A DNA stretch of 64,000 nt. Origin: Hofstenia miamia (lineage: Eukaryota > Xenacoelomorpha > Acoela > Hofsteniidae). The stretch spans positions 322,493 through 386,492 of the forward strand of contig CABFPE010000196.1 in NCBI GenBank assembly GCA_900660155.1. Direction: 5' to 3'. This document shows, one piece after another, positions 35,193 to 46,536 of this stretch (its first letter is position 1; the number at the start of each line of letters is the position of its first letter). The notes beneath the pieces were generated by a model that had not been told where the DNA came from, made no database searches, and was given only the letters and a program-made list of their open reading frames with translations. The translations under genes were made by a program, and so were the position numbers.

Positions 35193-37425
35193 CTATAAAA
35201 CTTTGCATTTCTTTTTCTTTTTTCGTTTCTTCTCTGGTTGCTGAAATGCCTTAACAGCTTCTATGAAAACCTTCTCGAGGTTTAGCCTTTTTAAGGAACT
35301 GCATTCAACGTACTGATGAGCATTGATGTCCTTGCTCAATTGTAATCCGTTTTGAGCCGATACCGAGTCATCTTTCTTGTTTTCACGTAAATCTGATTTT
35401 GTTCCGACTAATATACGAGGGACATTGGGACAAAAATGGTCCACTTCGGGAATCCTAAACATTTAAGTTTGATTAAAGCAAAGTCAAACATGTACTAGAA
35501 GAAAAGGAAAAAAAAGAAGAATAAGAAATATTCTTTATTGTTGCAGCATTGTGTATAATTCATTGTCAATTTCTAATTGTGGACACGTTCAACATAAACG
35601 TTAACAAATTTTAATTTCTTAATTTTTAAATTGTTTTCTTCTACTTTAGGAAACATTACCCAGAATTAGGTTTTTAGTGGATTGATTGTGAGGCAATGCA
35701 CACTAAAATAACATTGGTTACAGGTTGTCAACATTTCTAAAGTATTTACTCAACTATTAATATTTTTATCATTATTAAATATGCATATGTCATCTGTATA
35801 TTGTAATACACCATAGTAATTAGATATAACGTCATTGAGATCATTTATGTAAATTGTTAAAAGAAGTGAACCAAGCAAAGTTCCCTGATATACACCTTTA
35901 TATATCAAAATCGTTGTAGACTTTAACCCATTTAATCGATTAGTGAGATAATTTTTAAATAGCTCTATGATATTGGATTAGATTTATGCTATTAAAAAAT
36001 CTTTACAATATATAAAAATCTTCAAATACATTTACAATATACAGGGTGTTTCAGAAGTCCCTTTACGATATAAAAACTAATGTAAAAATGTAATTTTAGA
36101 TGAAATGTCACGTCAGTTGACAATTAACGAAAGAAGACAGAAATGACAACTGAAGCGCCATCTAAGCCAAAAATTAACAACATTTTCAACAAATGGTTAC
36201 CCACAGGTAGTGTTCTTGATGCTGAAAGAAGTGGGCGACCACGATCAGCAACGAATGAAAATACAAAAAGAGAAATCTTAAAGACGCTCGATGTAAATTT
36301 TGGCCCAACATCAACACGCAGACTGTCTCGTGAGCTAGGAGTATCGAAAGCCTCCATTCACCGAATTCTTAAAGAAGAAAAATTTAAAACTTACATTCCC
36401 AGGAGAGTTCAAAGATTAAATGAAGATGATTTTGATCGATGAGTTGAGTTCTGTGAACTGTTAAAAAATCTTCTTGAAGATGAACCTAGTCTGATTGATC
36501 AAATAATTTGAAGTGACGAGGCTAAATGCCATTTAGACGAAAGTGTCAACCGACACAATTGTGTATACTTGGACACGAAGTTAACTCACCTGGTCTTATG
36601 GTTTGGGCCGCAATTTCCAGTAATGGGTTAATTGGACTCTAAATTTTTTCGCATTAAATGTAAGGAATTGGCTGGACGAAAAGTTTCCTGGACGATGGAA
36701 AGGAAGACGTGGAGCAGTGGATGGCCAGCTAGATCGCCTGATTTAACAGAGATGGATTTTTTCCAATGGGGCAAAATTAAAAAATTAGTCTATCAACAGC
36801 AGCCTACAGCAGTAGCATCATTAATGTCAGCAATTATTGAAACTTTTGGTGCCATATCTTCGGAAATCTGCACTACGGCGTGTTGCTCTGTTAAAGATCG
36901 TTTAAACTTATGCATTGATGCTCGTGATGAACAATTTGAACATTTGAAATAAAACTTTAAACATTCACCTCTTTATTTGTTTTTAAATTTTGACATTTCA
37001 TTGAAAAATAAATGTTTTGCATGAATTTTTTATCGTAAAAGGACTTCTGAGACACCCTGTATAGCTAATAAAATATATTCACCATTTAGCTTTGATGTTA
37101 TTAAAAGAAGGTAAATCGTTTATGCTAAAACAAACTATGAAAACGTCTGCATCTTGATAAGATAATTGACGCAAACGATCAAACTCACTTTGTCCTGCAG
37201 TGTCCCATAAATCTAAAAATCATTTATTAATTTAATTTGCTTAGCTTTGTTATGAAATTACGTACTTAGTGAGAAAGTTCTGCCATCAACATCTACATTA
37301 GCGGAGTAATTATCAAACACAGTTGGTATGTAGTCGTTTGGGAATGCATTAGAAGTATAAGTGATCAGAAGACAAGTTTTTCCAACAGCTCCATCACCAA
37401 CGACAATGCATTTTAATGCCTGCAT
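35193..37425 (-). CDS. Divergent Rac-like small GTPase lacking the Rho insert helix
   Basis: Three exons on the minus strand: 37425-37266, 37212-37083 and 35454-35193, giving 183 residues. Introns (53 and 1628 nt) sit at the same codons and phases as in the Rac1-like gene at 17.3 kb; the first two exons even have the same lengths (160 and 130 nt). Kept: P-loop GDGAVGKT, switch [14 protein letters not shown], Trp56, DTAGQ, TKSD, polybasic KKRKKKKK and CAAX box CKVL (predicted geranylgeranylation). Changed: switch II is [12 protein letters not shown] instead of [15 protein letters not shown] is SSL, and nine residues are missing between LRE and GLQL, which removes the Rho insert helix. Intron 2 holds a LINE fragment and a mariner-type transposon. 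It is likely a functional but diverged Rac paralogue, since no stop or frameshift interrupts it. Confidence 0.92.
35520..35990 (-). mobile_element. LINE reverse transcriptase fragment in Rac-like intron 2
   Basis: The minus strand reads [20 protein letters not shown] then [13 protein letters not shown] and QYTDDICIF: the GxPQGxxLGPxLF and YADD blocks of a non-LTR RT, here with Pro to Tyr and Ala to Thr changes. A stop follows. Upstream [14 protein letters not shown] fits the preceding block. It lies in the same orientation as the host gene and is spliced out with the intron. Confidence 0.78.
36042..37059 (+). mobile_element. IS630-Tc1-mariner type transposon in Rac-like intron 2
   Basis: 1018 bp between TA dinucleotides, with 29-bp inverted ends differing at two positions (CAGGGTGTTTCAGAAGTCCC and CAGGGTGTCTCAGAAGTCCT). 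The transposase lies on the plus strand, opposite to the host gene. The N-terminal part (36143-36442) has [20 protein letters not shown] and [20 protein letters not shown], a helix-turn-helix. Next come a stop, [20 protein letters not shown] (first Asp), then a frameshift and a deletion that removes the second Asp block. The C-terminal part has [20 protein letters not shown] (third acidic residue). It is inactive but with well-kept ends, so possibly mobilised in trans or fairly young. Confidence 0.9.
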
Positions 37426-40311
37426 GGCTTACCTAATCATTAAAAATATTACCTCACCTCTCAGTAATAATTGCTGGAGTAATTTTTTCTTTCAATTAAG
37501 AAATTTCAATGGTAGAACCTTAAATCGATATTACATGTAAAAAATATACATCTGAAAACATTTATATATATATATATATATATATATTTCTGAATATTCA
37601 GCAAGTGTATCCGCTCCTCATCGTGGCTCTACACACATTCCGGAAATGGAGCGCAACAAAATAATTTCCATTTCCTTTGAAGTCTCTAGGCTGAGTTAAT
37701 TTCCTCCGAAAAAGCCCACACGTATCAGGGAGATGTTGCAGCTCCCATGTGATCTCCCAATAAAGCAGTTATCTGCGACATCATCATCAATGTTGCAAAC
37801 AATTTCCCAAGACCCCGCATAGATCTAATAAAGATCTACTAATAGAGTAGGACGGTAAGATGGAAGGAAATTATCCCAATCCTATTTTATGGGATTAGTT
37901 GGATACCATGCTAAAATACACAAGAAAGCTGAAAATATTCCAATTAGATATCTAAAACTACCTTCATTATTTTTGATTTAGTAGGCCTAATTGGAAATGG
38001 TATTTGAAGTTACGGCTCTCTCAATGTATCCCGGGTTGATATTTATAGAGGAGGAAGCATTGGAATATCAAATTGCTAACTGACAACTCACTACCAATAT
38101 AGTACAAATACAATCAAAAACCGGTGCCCCCTGCAAAATATTTGCACTTAATATAAATGTTGGTTTATTATTTCGGTCAAGTTCTCAGCGAAAAAATCTC
38201 AAATTACTGTTTTCACTCAAAACGAAACGAACCAAGCTTTTTCAGTTTTCAACAATAAACGATGCAGTCTTCTTGAAGCAAACGCCAAAATACCAAATGT
38301 CAAGTTGAAGTTAAAGTTTGTATTACTTAATTAACAACTAATACATATAGTAGTTAGCTAAAAAACTTAAACCGCGGTTTTGAGGTGTAAAAAAAGTCGA
38401 AACGGAAACCAGACCCATTGTTTAGAAACAGTCATGCATTACTTTTGGTTAGTAACTAGAATTGTCGAATAAATTTATAGAGTACACTGTGAATAAGGTG
38501 AATATAACGTAATGCCAAGATAATTATCTCATAATGTCAAGTTTACAAACACTAAGCTGTAGTTCTAGAGACAAACGTAAACTTTGTTGGCAGCAAGCCC
38601 ACTACAAATCTAAAAATAAAGATAGCGGAAGCTAAGAGTGTCTGATAACAAATTCTAAGGATTTCAAGATTGAGGTCAGAAAGGGATTTTGAGTATCTTG
38701 GTTTAACATTAATAAGGACAATTATATGGAGATGATTTCACAATTTCATTTAACGTTGTTCAACTTTCTGACCTCAACACTAGTGATTTTTTGAAAAGTG
38801 TATAAAATATTTTTTGGACTATTACGAACATAGATAACGATTTGCGGTGGGCTTTAGTTAACATCCTGTTTGTAATTCATATTGATTTATAGCAAAGAGA
38901 GTCACATTCTATTAATACGTTAATAGTTATGCACGCAATACTAACTGCCGGTTTAAAGCAATTTTACTTGAAGTTGTCTTTTGGTAGCTGCTTTGAAATC
39001 ATTGATGGCCTTCTATTAACATTACAATTTTGAAAATTTCAAAAAATGAAAATTATTGACCGTGATTATTTCAAGTAAGTATCAGCATAATTAGAGGTAA
39101 ATAAAAATTTCCTGGTTATCAACTTTTACCATTCATTGTGATAAATGGATTTAAATGGCAGGTTCATTAAAATTGTAAATAAAATGACAATTTCAATATT
39201 TACAGACACAGTAATGATCTGATTTGAGAGAGGTTAAAAATCATAATATAACCGCATTAAGAGGAACGCAGTCCGTGATGTTTTTGAAAAAGTAAATTTG
39301 GGCAATCTGAATACCAGAAATCACTTGGTATTCAACTAAAGCAGTACACTAAGTATTGATAAACATCATTTTTTGATGATATGATGTCAATGACTTGGCG
39401 ACTGTTCACTAAAAATATTTTTAAACTAATATATTCCAGTGAATCTTGATATTTTGTTTATTTCTTCAAGTCAGGAATCAGAATAATGAAGGGAATATCA
39501 CTACGTAGCCTGATTAAAAGTCATCTAATACAATGATTTCTTATGTACTATAGTAAAACAGTCTAAATAAACTCAGCAAAATATTGAATATGCCAAGGTC
39601 AGGCAATGAAACAATTTGTAAAGCAAAATCAAAACTATGTGTACATCGACTGACGAACTCAGCAAAAGCTTTTTGTTTGCAGACGTAATTATAGAACAAA
39701 AAGCATGAGTAGTGCTGTCAATTAGATTGACTTAAGTTTGAATGTAGTTAACTTTTTAGAAGCGTTACTTGTTGTGGTATTGTTAACTCAACCAGATTCG
39801 CACTCTGAACGAGATCCCTAAACTTTTCCTATCTAACACATACCAGTGTTATGCATTCCATAAAAGAACTGTACTCGATTCGACGCGACAGACAATTTGA
39901 TCAATCGAAACTGTCCGGAAACGACTATTAATTTCCTTACCTGACCAGACTATCGATTTACTAACCTTATACGGAGAAGACTAATTACTCAATATACAAC
40001 TGTACATAAATTTCAAACAAATTAATAATAAAAGGGCAACAGTAAAATTAAAAAAGTGGTATAATTAATACAAAAATTATTTTCGAAAAAACAGTTGATG
40101 GGAAAGTTGTTGACGTTGCTTTCCAAACATCATCGAGGCATCTGAAAACTTCAAGCTAGTGGACTGGTTTGCCCAAAAAACATCAGCTCAATGTACATTA
40201 TTGATACACATATTTAAAGTATGAATGCCTGCACTTCTAAATTCATGCGCACCTCCACATGTACAAATGGATATTTATACATATATACGTAAATATATTA
40301 AATATATAGTA
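37426..40311. other. Upstream region of the Rac-like gene; no other gene seen
   Basis: An (AT)n tract lies at about 37562-37588. A stretch from 37600 to 37870 is less AT-rich than its surroundings and may hold the promoter or 5' untranslated exon of the Rac-like gene, but no core element is clear. Nothing else is supported. Confidence 0.45.
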
Positions 40312-41920
40312 CAGTACTGGTAAAAATAATTCGGCCACCAATGATTTGTCATAAATATTTCTGATAAATTGACCCCAAGATTGTCATAGGTATTTTAAAA
40401 TTAGATTTGGTGTTGCAGAAAGAGGAATCATCAAGGTTGAGACATAATTAGCACTGTTTACTTTGAATCTCAAGGAGAAATGCTACAATGCTTGTGGTTA
40501 GTTCAATATTTTTTGGAAAAATGTAGTCGGCCACTGAAGACCAAATCAGAGAATCTGAAAATAATTTCATTGGTTGAGCTTTTTTTCAGTCTATTTATAT
40601 TGAAAATGTCGAACAACAGTCTTTCTTCGGATATATGATGCCAGGTTACATACCTTTTGCCATCCCCGAGTCGACTATCTCCAAAAATTTAAAGGGATGA
40701 GTCAACGTAATAGAGCCCTATTTGTAGAGCGACCTCGAAGTACTGTCGGGGATATCATTAGACGTTTCACTTCTGAAAACATTATTCCCCCAAGCCAAAG
40801 TCCGAAAGACCAAAGATGGCCTCCAAAACCTCCCAATCAGCTCTCATGTGCCTTTCAAAGCGAAATCCAAGGAAGACTTCAGAAGTACTTTGCAAGGAAT
40901 GGGCTAATGGTCACATCATGACTGCAAGAACATTGCGAAACATCCTGAAGAAGTAATCAATTGAGACCTTCGTGGTACCCAGAAAGCCATTCATTATGCA
41001 AGGTGAGTTGAGCCAAATTGATGAGAGACAATTCATCTGAGCATTGATCTAATATTATACTTTCAGATGAGTCAAGACTTGAGATATACTCATCAAAAAG
41101 AATGTTGATAAAGAAACCAACTGGACAGAAATTCAGATTATTGCCTCAATTTACTCGGGCGCCATGAATTATGGAGGGAAGTCTGTAATGGTATGGGCTG
41201 CAATATGGAAGTGTGGCCTTCGTAAGATTTTTCACTCCCTGGTACTCTTCGAAGCTCTCAATAAGCTCGGATTCTCGAAAAGGAACTCTGGCCACTTCTT
41301 AAAAATGATTCAATATATCAGTATATCTCAAAAGAAATGGACAACTTCTTCCACAATAATGGGGTTGCTATCCTTGCTGCCTGGCCTGGCCAATCTCCAG
41401 ACCTTAACATTATCGAAAATGTGTGGAAAGAGGTCAAATATCGAATTGGACAGCATACTCTTTACACTGAAGACGAGCTGTGGGGCGCAATAAAAAAGAA
41501 TTTTTTGCAATTCCCAACAACTTTATTGAAAGAATTTTGCTTCAATCCCAAATCGTCTTGAAGCTGTTATTCGCTCAAAGGGACACCCTACAAAATATTA
41601 AAGAGAGAATTTTGTTGCTAAGTACTTATATTGCATCAATATCATTTTATGTATCTTATTTTGAATTTATTTTTTCGGATTTGCTCATTTATTTAAATTT
41701 TTTCAAGTGGCCGAATACATTTTTCCAATACAAGTTTTCTAATTTTGATTAAAAATTAATAGCCAATTGTTCTTCTACATATTTTATTGTATTAGAGATA
41801 CAGATTTTCCTTTTTCAATCAAAGTAACACTTAGTTATAATCTTAGGCACACTCTATCCATTGAATGTTCATTATTTATTTGAAAATAGAAAGGTTATCG
41901 AATACATATTTCCAGTACAG
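40312..41920 (+). mobile_element. Tc1-like transposon with IR/DR ends
   Basis: 1609 bp after TA at 40310-40311. Each end is a long inverted repeat (left 40312-40535, right 41707-41920) that carries two direct-repeat units, one outer and one inner. The inner units TTGGAAAAATGTAGTCGGCC (left) and TTGGAAAAATGTATTCGGCC (right, reverse complement) match at 21 of 22 positions over their full length. Transposase pieces in different frames: ERPRSTVGDIIRRFTSENI, SDESRLEIYSSKRM (first Asp), TRAPMNYGGKSVMVWAAIWK, and LAAWPGQSPDLNIIENVWKE with the catalytic Glu. The C-terminal part has QSQIVLKLLFAQRDTLQNIK. Stops and frameshifts make it inactive. Confidence 0.88.
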
Positions 41921-43457
41921 TATATGATAAATGATTTGTATTTGGTTTTGCGGAATCTAAGAAAACTTACTGGTAGCTGTTTCAAAAGAATTTGATTTGC
42001 TGATGTTAAGAGTGCTATTTAAAAATTCCGAAAACACAGTACATAGACATACTTTGATGCTTAAAAATTCTCGTAAGCACATGCACTTAGAGTGCGTTGA
42101 TGATAGAAGACGTACATATGTGTACATGTTTATAAATAAATAATAATTGCAAAATAATAGTGGTTTGCTATACATTGTTAAATAGGTAATACGTATACTT
42201 ACTGAAAGTCATAAGTTAATATAAATAAATGCGCGATTTAACATTGTGCTTGCCAATTTGTGGTGCTTAATAAAAGCGATAACTTCAACTTATTACGTTG
42301 CGTTTGTGCATTAATAACGTTTGCACACTACAGCAAAAGTTTATAAAAAACTTTTAAAATAAGTTTAAGAAAACAAAAAACTTATGCACCTATAGTATTG
42401 CTTACTGTTTCTATTATGTTAATTTTACATTTCAAAACACATATGTCATGTAGTCCTCTTCTCTTCAAACAAATATACTTAGAAACAGAAATTCCATTTG
42501 GATGTGGTCGTGGGTTGTTCACGTAGTTCATAGTACCGACGCTGTGAGAACAGTATTGCCAGCGAAAAATACGTGTTATTGCATAAACAACAAAACCCTA
42601 TCCTCCCTGGTAATTAGTCTTTTTGAACATGCTTGGTATTATTTTCATTTGCTTTATTCAATCACTTGATAAATACAACAATATTTTTCTCCTCAGATAT
42701 TTTCATTCAAACAAATTTTTATTGTCTGACGCTATGCAACATGCTATGCAAGGATTGCTTAGTATATACGAATCTTTGAAATTGCAAAAACAATGGCTAC
42801 TTGCATTTGCTTGTATACGTAAATGTTAACAGCTCAACTGCTATAATTCCTGAAAACAATATATTATTATTGCGTAAATATTGAAGCTCAGTACAAACCT
42901 TAAGTCTTACAGTCCTAGAGGGTGGAATTCCACCCATAAAATCTTGTCAAGTAAAAGGAATATTTTTATAAATGTTCTGAGTATCTGTTAGTATTATTAT
43001 GTTTTAAACTCTATTTTACCATATAATGGGCCTTTGGGTGAGACCATTCAATTGGGACTAAAAGGTTGATTTCATGATTTTGCAATGTTGTGGCACAGTC
43101 ATTATAATCCTACATACTAAAGTAATATCTGAATAATATTTTTTCTTCTTCTAAATATTAGTTGGATTTAAGAGGACGTGCTCAACATTTATAAGTGTGT
43201 CACGTTATTAAATTGTAAAAAATTTCATTTGTTCGTGTGCCTTGGGCTTTTTTAAAGTTTTTAAAAATGAGTAATTTAAGCTTAATTTAGGTCAACCTAA
43301 GGTATACGATAGCAATGTAGATATTCATAATTAAAAAGAGAAGAATTTTATATCTTAGAATTTCTTAATATTTCTTCACACATTACATTAAAAATTTTTA
43401 AATATATCAGATCACAACTTTTATATGTTTGATTAAAAATGATGTTATATATATATA
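41921..43457. other. No feature seen
   Basis: AT-rich spacer ending in the (AT)n tract before the gap. No coding sequence is supported. Confidence 0.5.
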
Positions 43458-43533
43458 NNNNNNNNNNNNNNNNNNNNNNNNNNNNNNNNNNNNNNNNNNN
43501 NNNNNNNNNNNNNNNNNNNNNNNNNNNNNNNNN

Positions 43534-43603
<70 letters not shown>
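43447..43603. repeat. Long (AT)n microsatellite containing a 76-N gap
   Basis: AT repeat on both sides of N at 43458-43533. The gap almost certainly reflects failure to sequence or assemble through the microsatellite. Confidence 0.95.
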
Positions 43604-43606
<3 letters not shown>

Positions 43607-44343
43607 CTATTATTTTTAAAAGTTCACAACATGTAGGGAACTTTTGATAGTAATGCAAAGACAATTAGTTACGTGGTGATTTTTGGCATCTCCTGAATGT
43701 TGATATTCTCGAGGTCAAATTAATTGAGTGCCCTCAACTTATGTTAGCTATTTGTATAAGAAATTTCAAATTTTGCATCATAATATAGCTATTTAATAAT
43801 AATCATGCCTTTCACATAGAAAATATATACAAATATACAGTGGCGTATGCATGATTTTTTGACGTAGGTGCGGAGGCAATCTCAACAATGATCAAGTGAG
43901 CGCTAATATAAATGAAAGTTTATACATTTGAATGTTTCCTTATAGACCTTCTGAAATGTGTCATGAGTTTTATTATGCAAATTTATATGTATATGTATAT
44001 GCATTTGGCTTGAATTAATGTAAATAGGAATAAAAAAAATATATCAAAATTGAGCTTCCCTTCGAAGAGAGGGTTGAATTTCACCTTCTACAAGAAATCT
44101 GGTAGCACAATGTATAAATGAAAAAGAGCAGCTATTAGTACTGTAAACAGGCGTAAGATAGCTATGGCATAATATAAATTCATGATGCGAATGATGTGTG
44201 CAAGTAGAATTTTTTTATAAGATCAATAAACAGTTTTTGGTAATTTCTCTTATAATATCAATCAATTCAAATTTTGAAAGTGATGAGTTAGTTAAAACCT
44301 AAGAAATGGTGACGTATATTTATTAATGGGTTTTAAAGTGATA
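43604..44343. other. Non-coding, with a lone hAT-like end
   Basis: CAGTGGCGTATGCATG at 43838-43853 resembles a hAT terminus, but I find no opposite end. Otherwise nothing is supported. Confidence 0.4.
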
Positions 44344-44923
44344 CATTACACGAAATATTTCCTTCTACAAAAGGTTTTTGTCGTGCGATGGCGTATGAAA
44401 CTTGATTTCTCTTGCTATCTTAATAAATGGCATAAAAAATATTTTTAGCAATTACTCTAAATGGGCCTGCATTTTTATACCGTCACGAAATCTTTCTGCA
44501 TCGTGAAGCAATACGCATTGTAGTGCTGCCTTTCTTTAAAGGAAGTGTTTGCTAGATTATGGGGCAATTTGCATTTTATTCGCCCAAATATTTTCTTGAG
44601 AAGTCATTGAAAAAAGTATTTTTAGCGATTTCTCTAAATTGATCTGCATTTTTATGTCGTCACAAAATCAATGAAAAAAAATGGGCGAATAAAATGCAAA
44701 TGGCCCCAAAATCTAGCAAACATTTCCTTTAAAGAAAGACAGCAATACAATGTGTATTGCTTCACGATGAGAAAGATTTCGTGACAGTATAAAAATGCAG
44801 GCCAATTTAGAGCAATTGCTAAAAATATTTTTTATGTTATGTATTAAGATAGCAAGCTAAATCAATTTTCATACGCCATCGCTTGACAAAAACATTTTGT
44901 AACAAAAAATATTTAGTGTAATG
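44344..44923. mobile_element. Long foldback element
   Basis: 580 bp made of two imperfect inverted arms of about 243 bp (44344-44586 and 44682-44923) around a 95-bp centre. The ends read CATTACAC. The arms share blocks such as CGATGGCGTATGAAA, TTTTTAGCAATTACTCTAAA, CCTGCATTTTTATAC, GTGAAGCAATACGCATTG and TGCATTTTATTCGCCCA. The centre holds a third, direct copy of the TTTTTAGCGATTTCTCTAAA block. No coding capacity. A relative lies at 52646-53001. Confidence 0.85.
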
Positions 44924-45354
44924 CTACCTGCAATAATAGTAGCAAATTGAGGGCAGTGAGGAAGAATTTAAATGCAGAAAATGGTATGTTGTTTGTGTTT
45001 ATCAAGAACAGATATTATTGAAGAGATTCCATGAATGATAAAATGTATGACTATCATCAAGTGCTTTTGTAATTTCATGAACTATGCATAAACACGCATC
45101 AAGAATGCATAAAAATTTGCGATTTTTAGTTACTTCTAATAGAAAACGTAGCCCAAATTTAACTGGACATCTAGCAGGAGTTTTGGAGTAACGACTGTAG
45201 GACGAAATGATTCTATGCATAACTAAAATCTACGTGAGAAGTGTGTGCCAAATGACATGGAAATACTATGTTCTAATGAATAGATTCCTGCAATTATTCT
45301 TATTAACTTTTCTGTTTTAGAGTTTATACACAAAATTCTAAAATATTCCGGTAA

Positions 45355-46500
45355 ATGAAATTTGAGATGGATGTGTGTAATGTTGAAAATTCCGAACTTG
45401 TTGTAACTGAATGTTTTGGAGACACTCAAAAAGATTCTCGAAAGAGTGAAACTATTACAAATTCAAAAACGGAAGATTCTTTACAACCTCTCGAACGGCA
45501 AACCGTTGATCAGAGCATAATACAATCTGCAGCCGAAAACATTTTCGTCAATAATGATTCATTTTCATCTGAGTATGAGCAAGATATATTCTTAGACAAT
45601 ATGACAAGCTTCAATGACGGTGAAGCATCGTTTTACTCAGTCGCAGATGGATTTATCTCAGATAAAACAGCAAATTCTTTTAGTGAGCATGATGCATCAA
45701 AACAGAGTTCTGAATTAGACGAGACATTAAATGAAAATTCATGGCCTTCTGTCTCAGACAGCACGATAAAGCCACGAAGCACTCCCGAAATATTGCATAA
45801 AGGTGATGTAAAATTATTAAATACCGATATTGATTCATGGAGATTGAATGAGGAAGAGGTGTCATTTAGACATATATCATCACTGCAGCAATTGGAGGAC
45901 AATGACTCCGATTCTAAGACTTCAATGCTTGAAAAGGCATCATTGGGAGTTGATGATGATATGACTATTGCAATAGATAACTTTGAAGATTTTGAGCAAA
46001 ATTTTGAAATGAGCTTCTTAACTAAATCTGAAGAGGTTAATATAGAAAATAATGAGAATTGTGAAGATACGTCTATTGTTGATGGGATGCCAAGCTCAAC
46101 AGCAAGCAAAGCAAGTGCTGAAAAAGCATCTGAAAATATTCAGCTTAGCTCAGATTCTCATTCTATAACAACTGAATATCAAGCTTCCTTAGAACAGCTT
46201 AGGACTTCCACCTATTCACCGTTTACTGAATTGCTACAACCAGCTCATAAAAATGTCACAAGCATTGCTGAAAAATGTGTAGCTTCAAATGAACATGAAA
46301 TTAAGACAAACAAGCAGCATGTCAAACGAATTTCACTTCATGAGGAATTTCCTAAAGATGACGCGCCAAAATCAAAAAATGAAGACTTTGCCCCAAAATG
46401 GAAGAAACTCGGAACATATTTAAAACAGTGCTTCTCATCGCTATTTAGAAATATTTACAATTTTCTGAGGAAATTTTTCAATTTATTTAGTTCTAAGTAA
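45355..46500 (+). CDS. Uncharacterised acidic protein with basic-aromatic C-terminus
   Basis: Single open frame of 381 codons. An in-frame TAA directly precedes the ATG, so the start is 45355 or the second ATG at 45367 (GAGATGG context). The long body is rich in Ser, Glu, Asp and Asn and looks disordered (EYEQDIFLDNMTSFNDGEAS, NFEDFEQNFEMSFLTKSEEV). The last 35 residues switch to basic and aromatic (APKWKKLGTYLKQCF, SLFRNIYNFLRKFFNLF), which would form amphipathic or hydrophobic helices able to bind a membrane. No domain is recognised. An acceptor-like TCTGTTTTAG ends at 45320 and AATAAA follows 30 nt after the stop, so it may be a complete gene whose 5' leader is spliced, or a last exon. Base and codon use are AT-rich like the surroundings. 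Real gene likely; function unknown. Confidence 0.7.
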   Translation: MKFEMDVCNVENSELVVTECFGDTQKDSRKSETITNSKTEDSLQPLERQTVDQSIIQSAAENIFVNNDSFSSEYEQDIFLDNMTSFNDGEASFYSVADGFISDKTANSFSEHDASKQSSELDETLNENSWPSVSDSTIKPRSTPEILHKGDVKLLNTDIDSWRLNEEEVSFRHISSLQQLEDNDSDSKTSMLEKASLGVDDDMTIAIDNFEDFEQNFEMSFLTKSEEVNIENNENCEDTSIVDGMPSSTASKASAEKASENIQLSSDSHSITTEYQASLEQLRTSTYSPFTELLQPAHKNVTSIAEKCVASNEHEIKTNKQHVKRISLHEEFPKDDAPKSKNEDFAPKWKKLGTYLKQCFSSLFRNIYNFLRKFFNLFSSK

Positions 46501-46530
46501 TTTTGTATGAGTTGATTTTTTCAATTAAAT

Positions 46531-46536
46531 AATAAA
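46531..46536 (+). terminator. Polyadenylation signal of the 45.4-kb gene
   Basis: AATAAA 30 nt downstream of the stop codon, consistent with a very short 3' untranslated region. Confidence 0.6.

Noticed and set aside
36143-36952. Transposase frames as host genes near Rac
   Set aside because: They lie between TA-flanked inverted ends, carry stops and a deletion of the second catalytic Asp, and match a mariner-type transposase.
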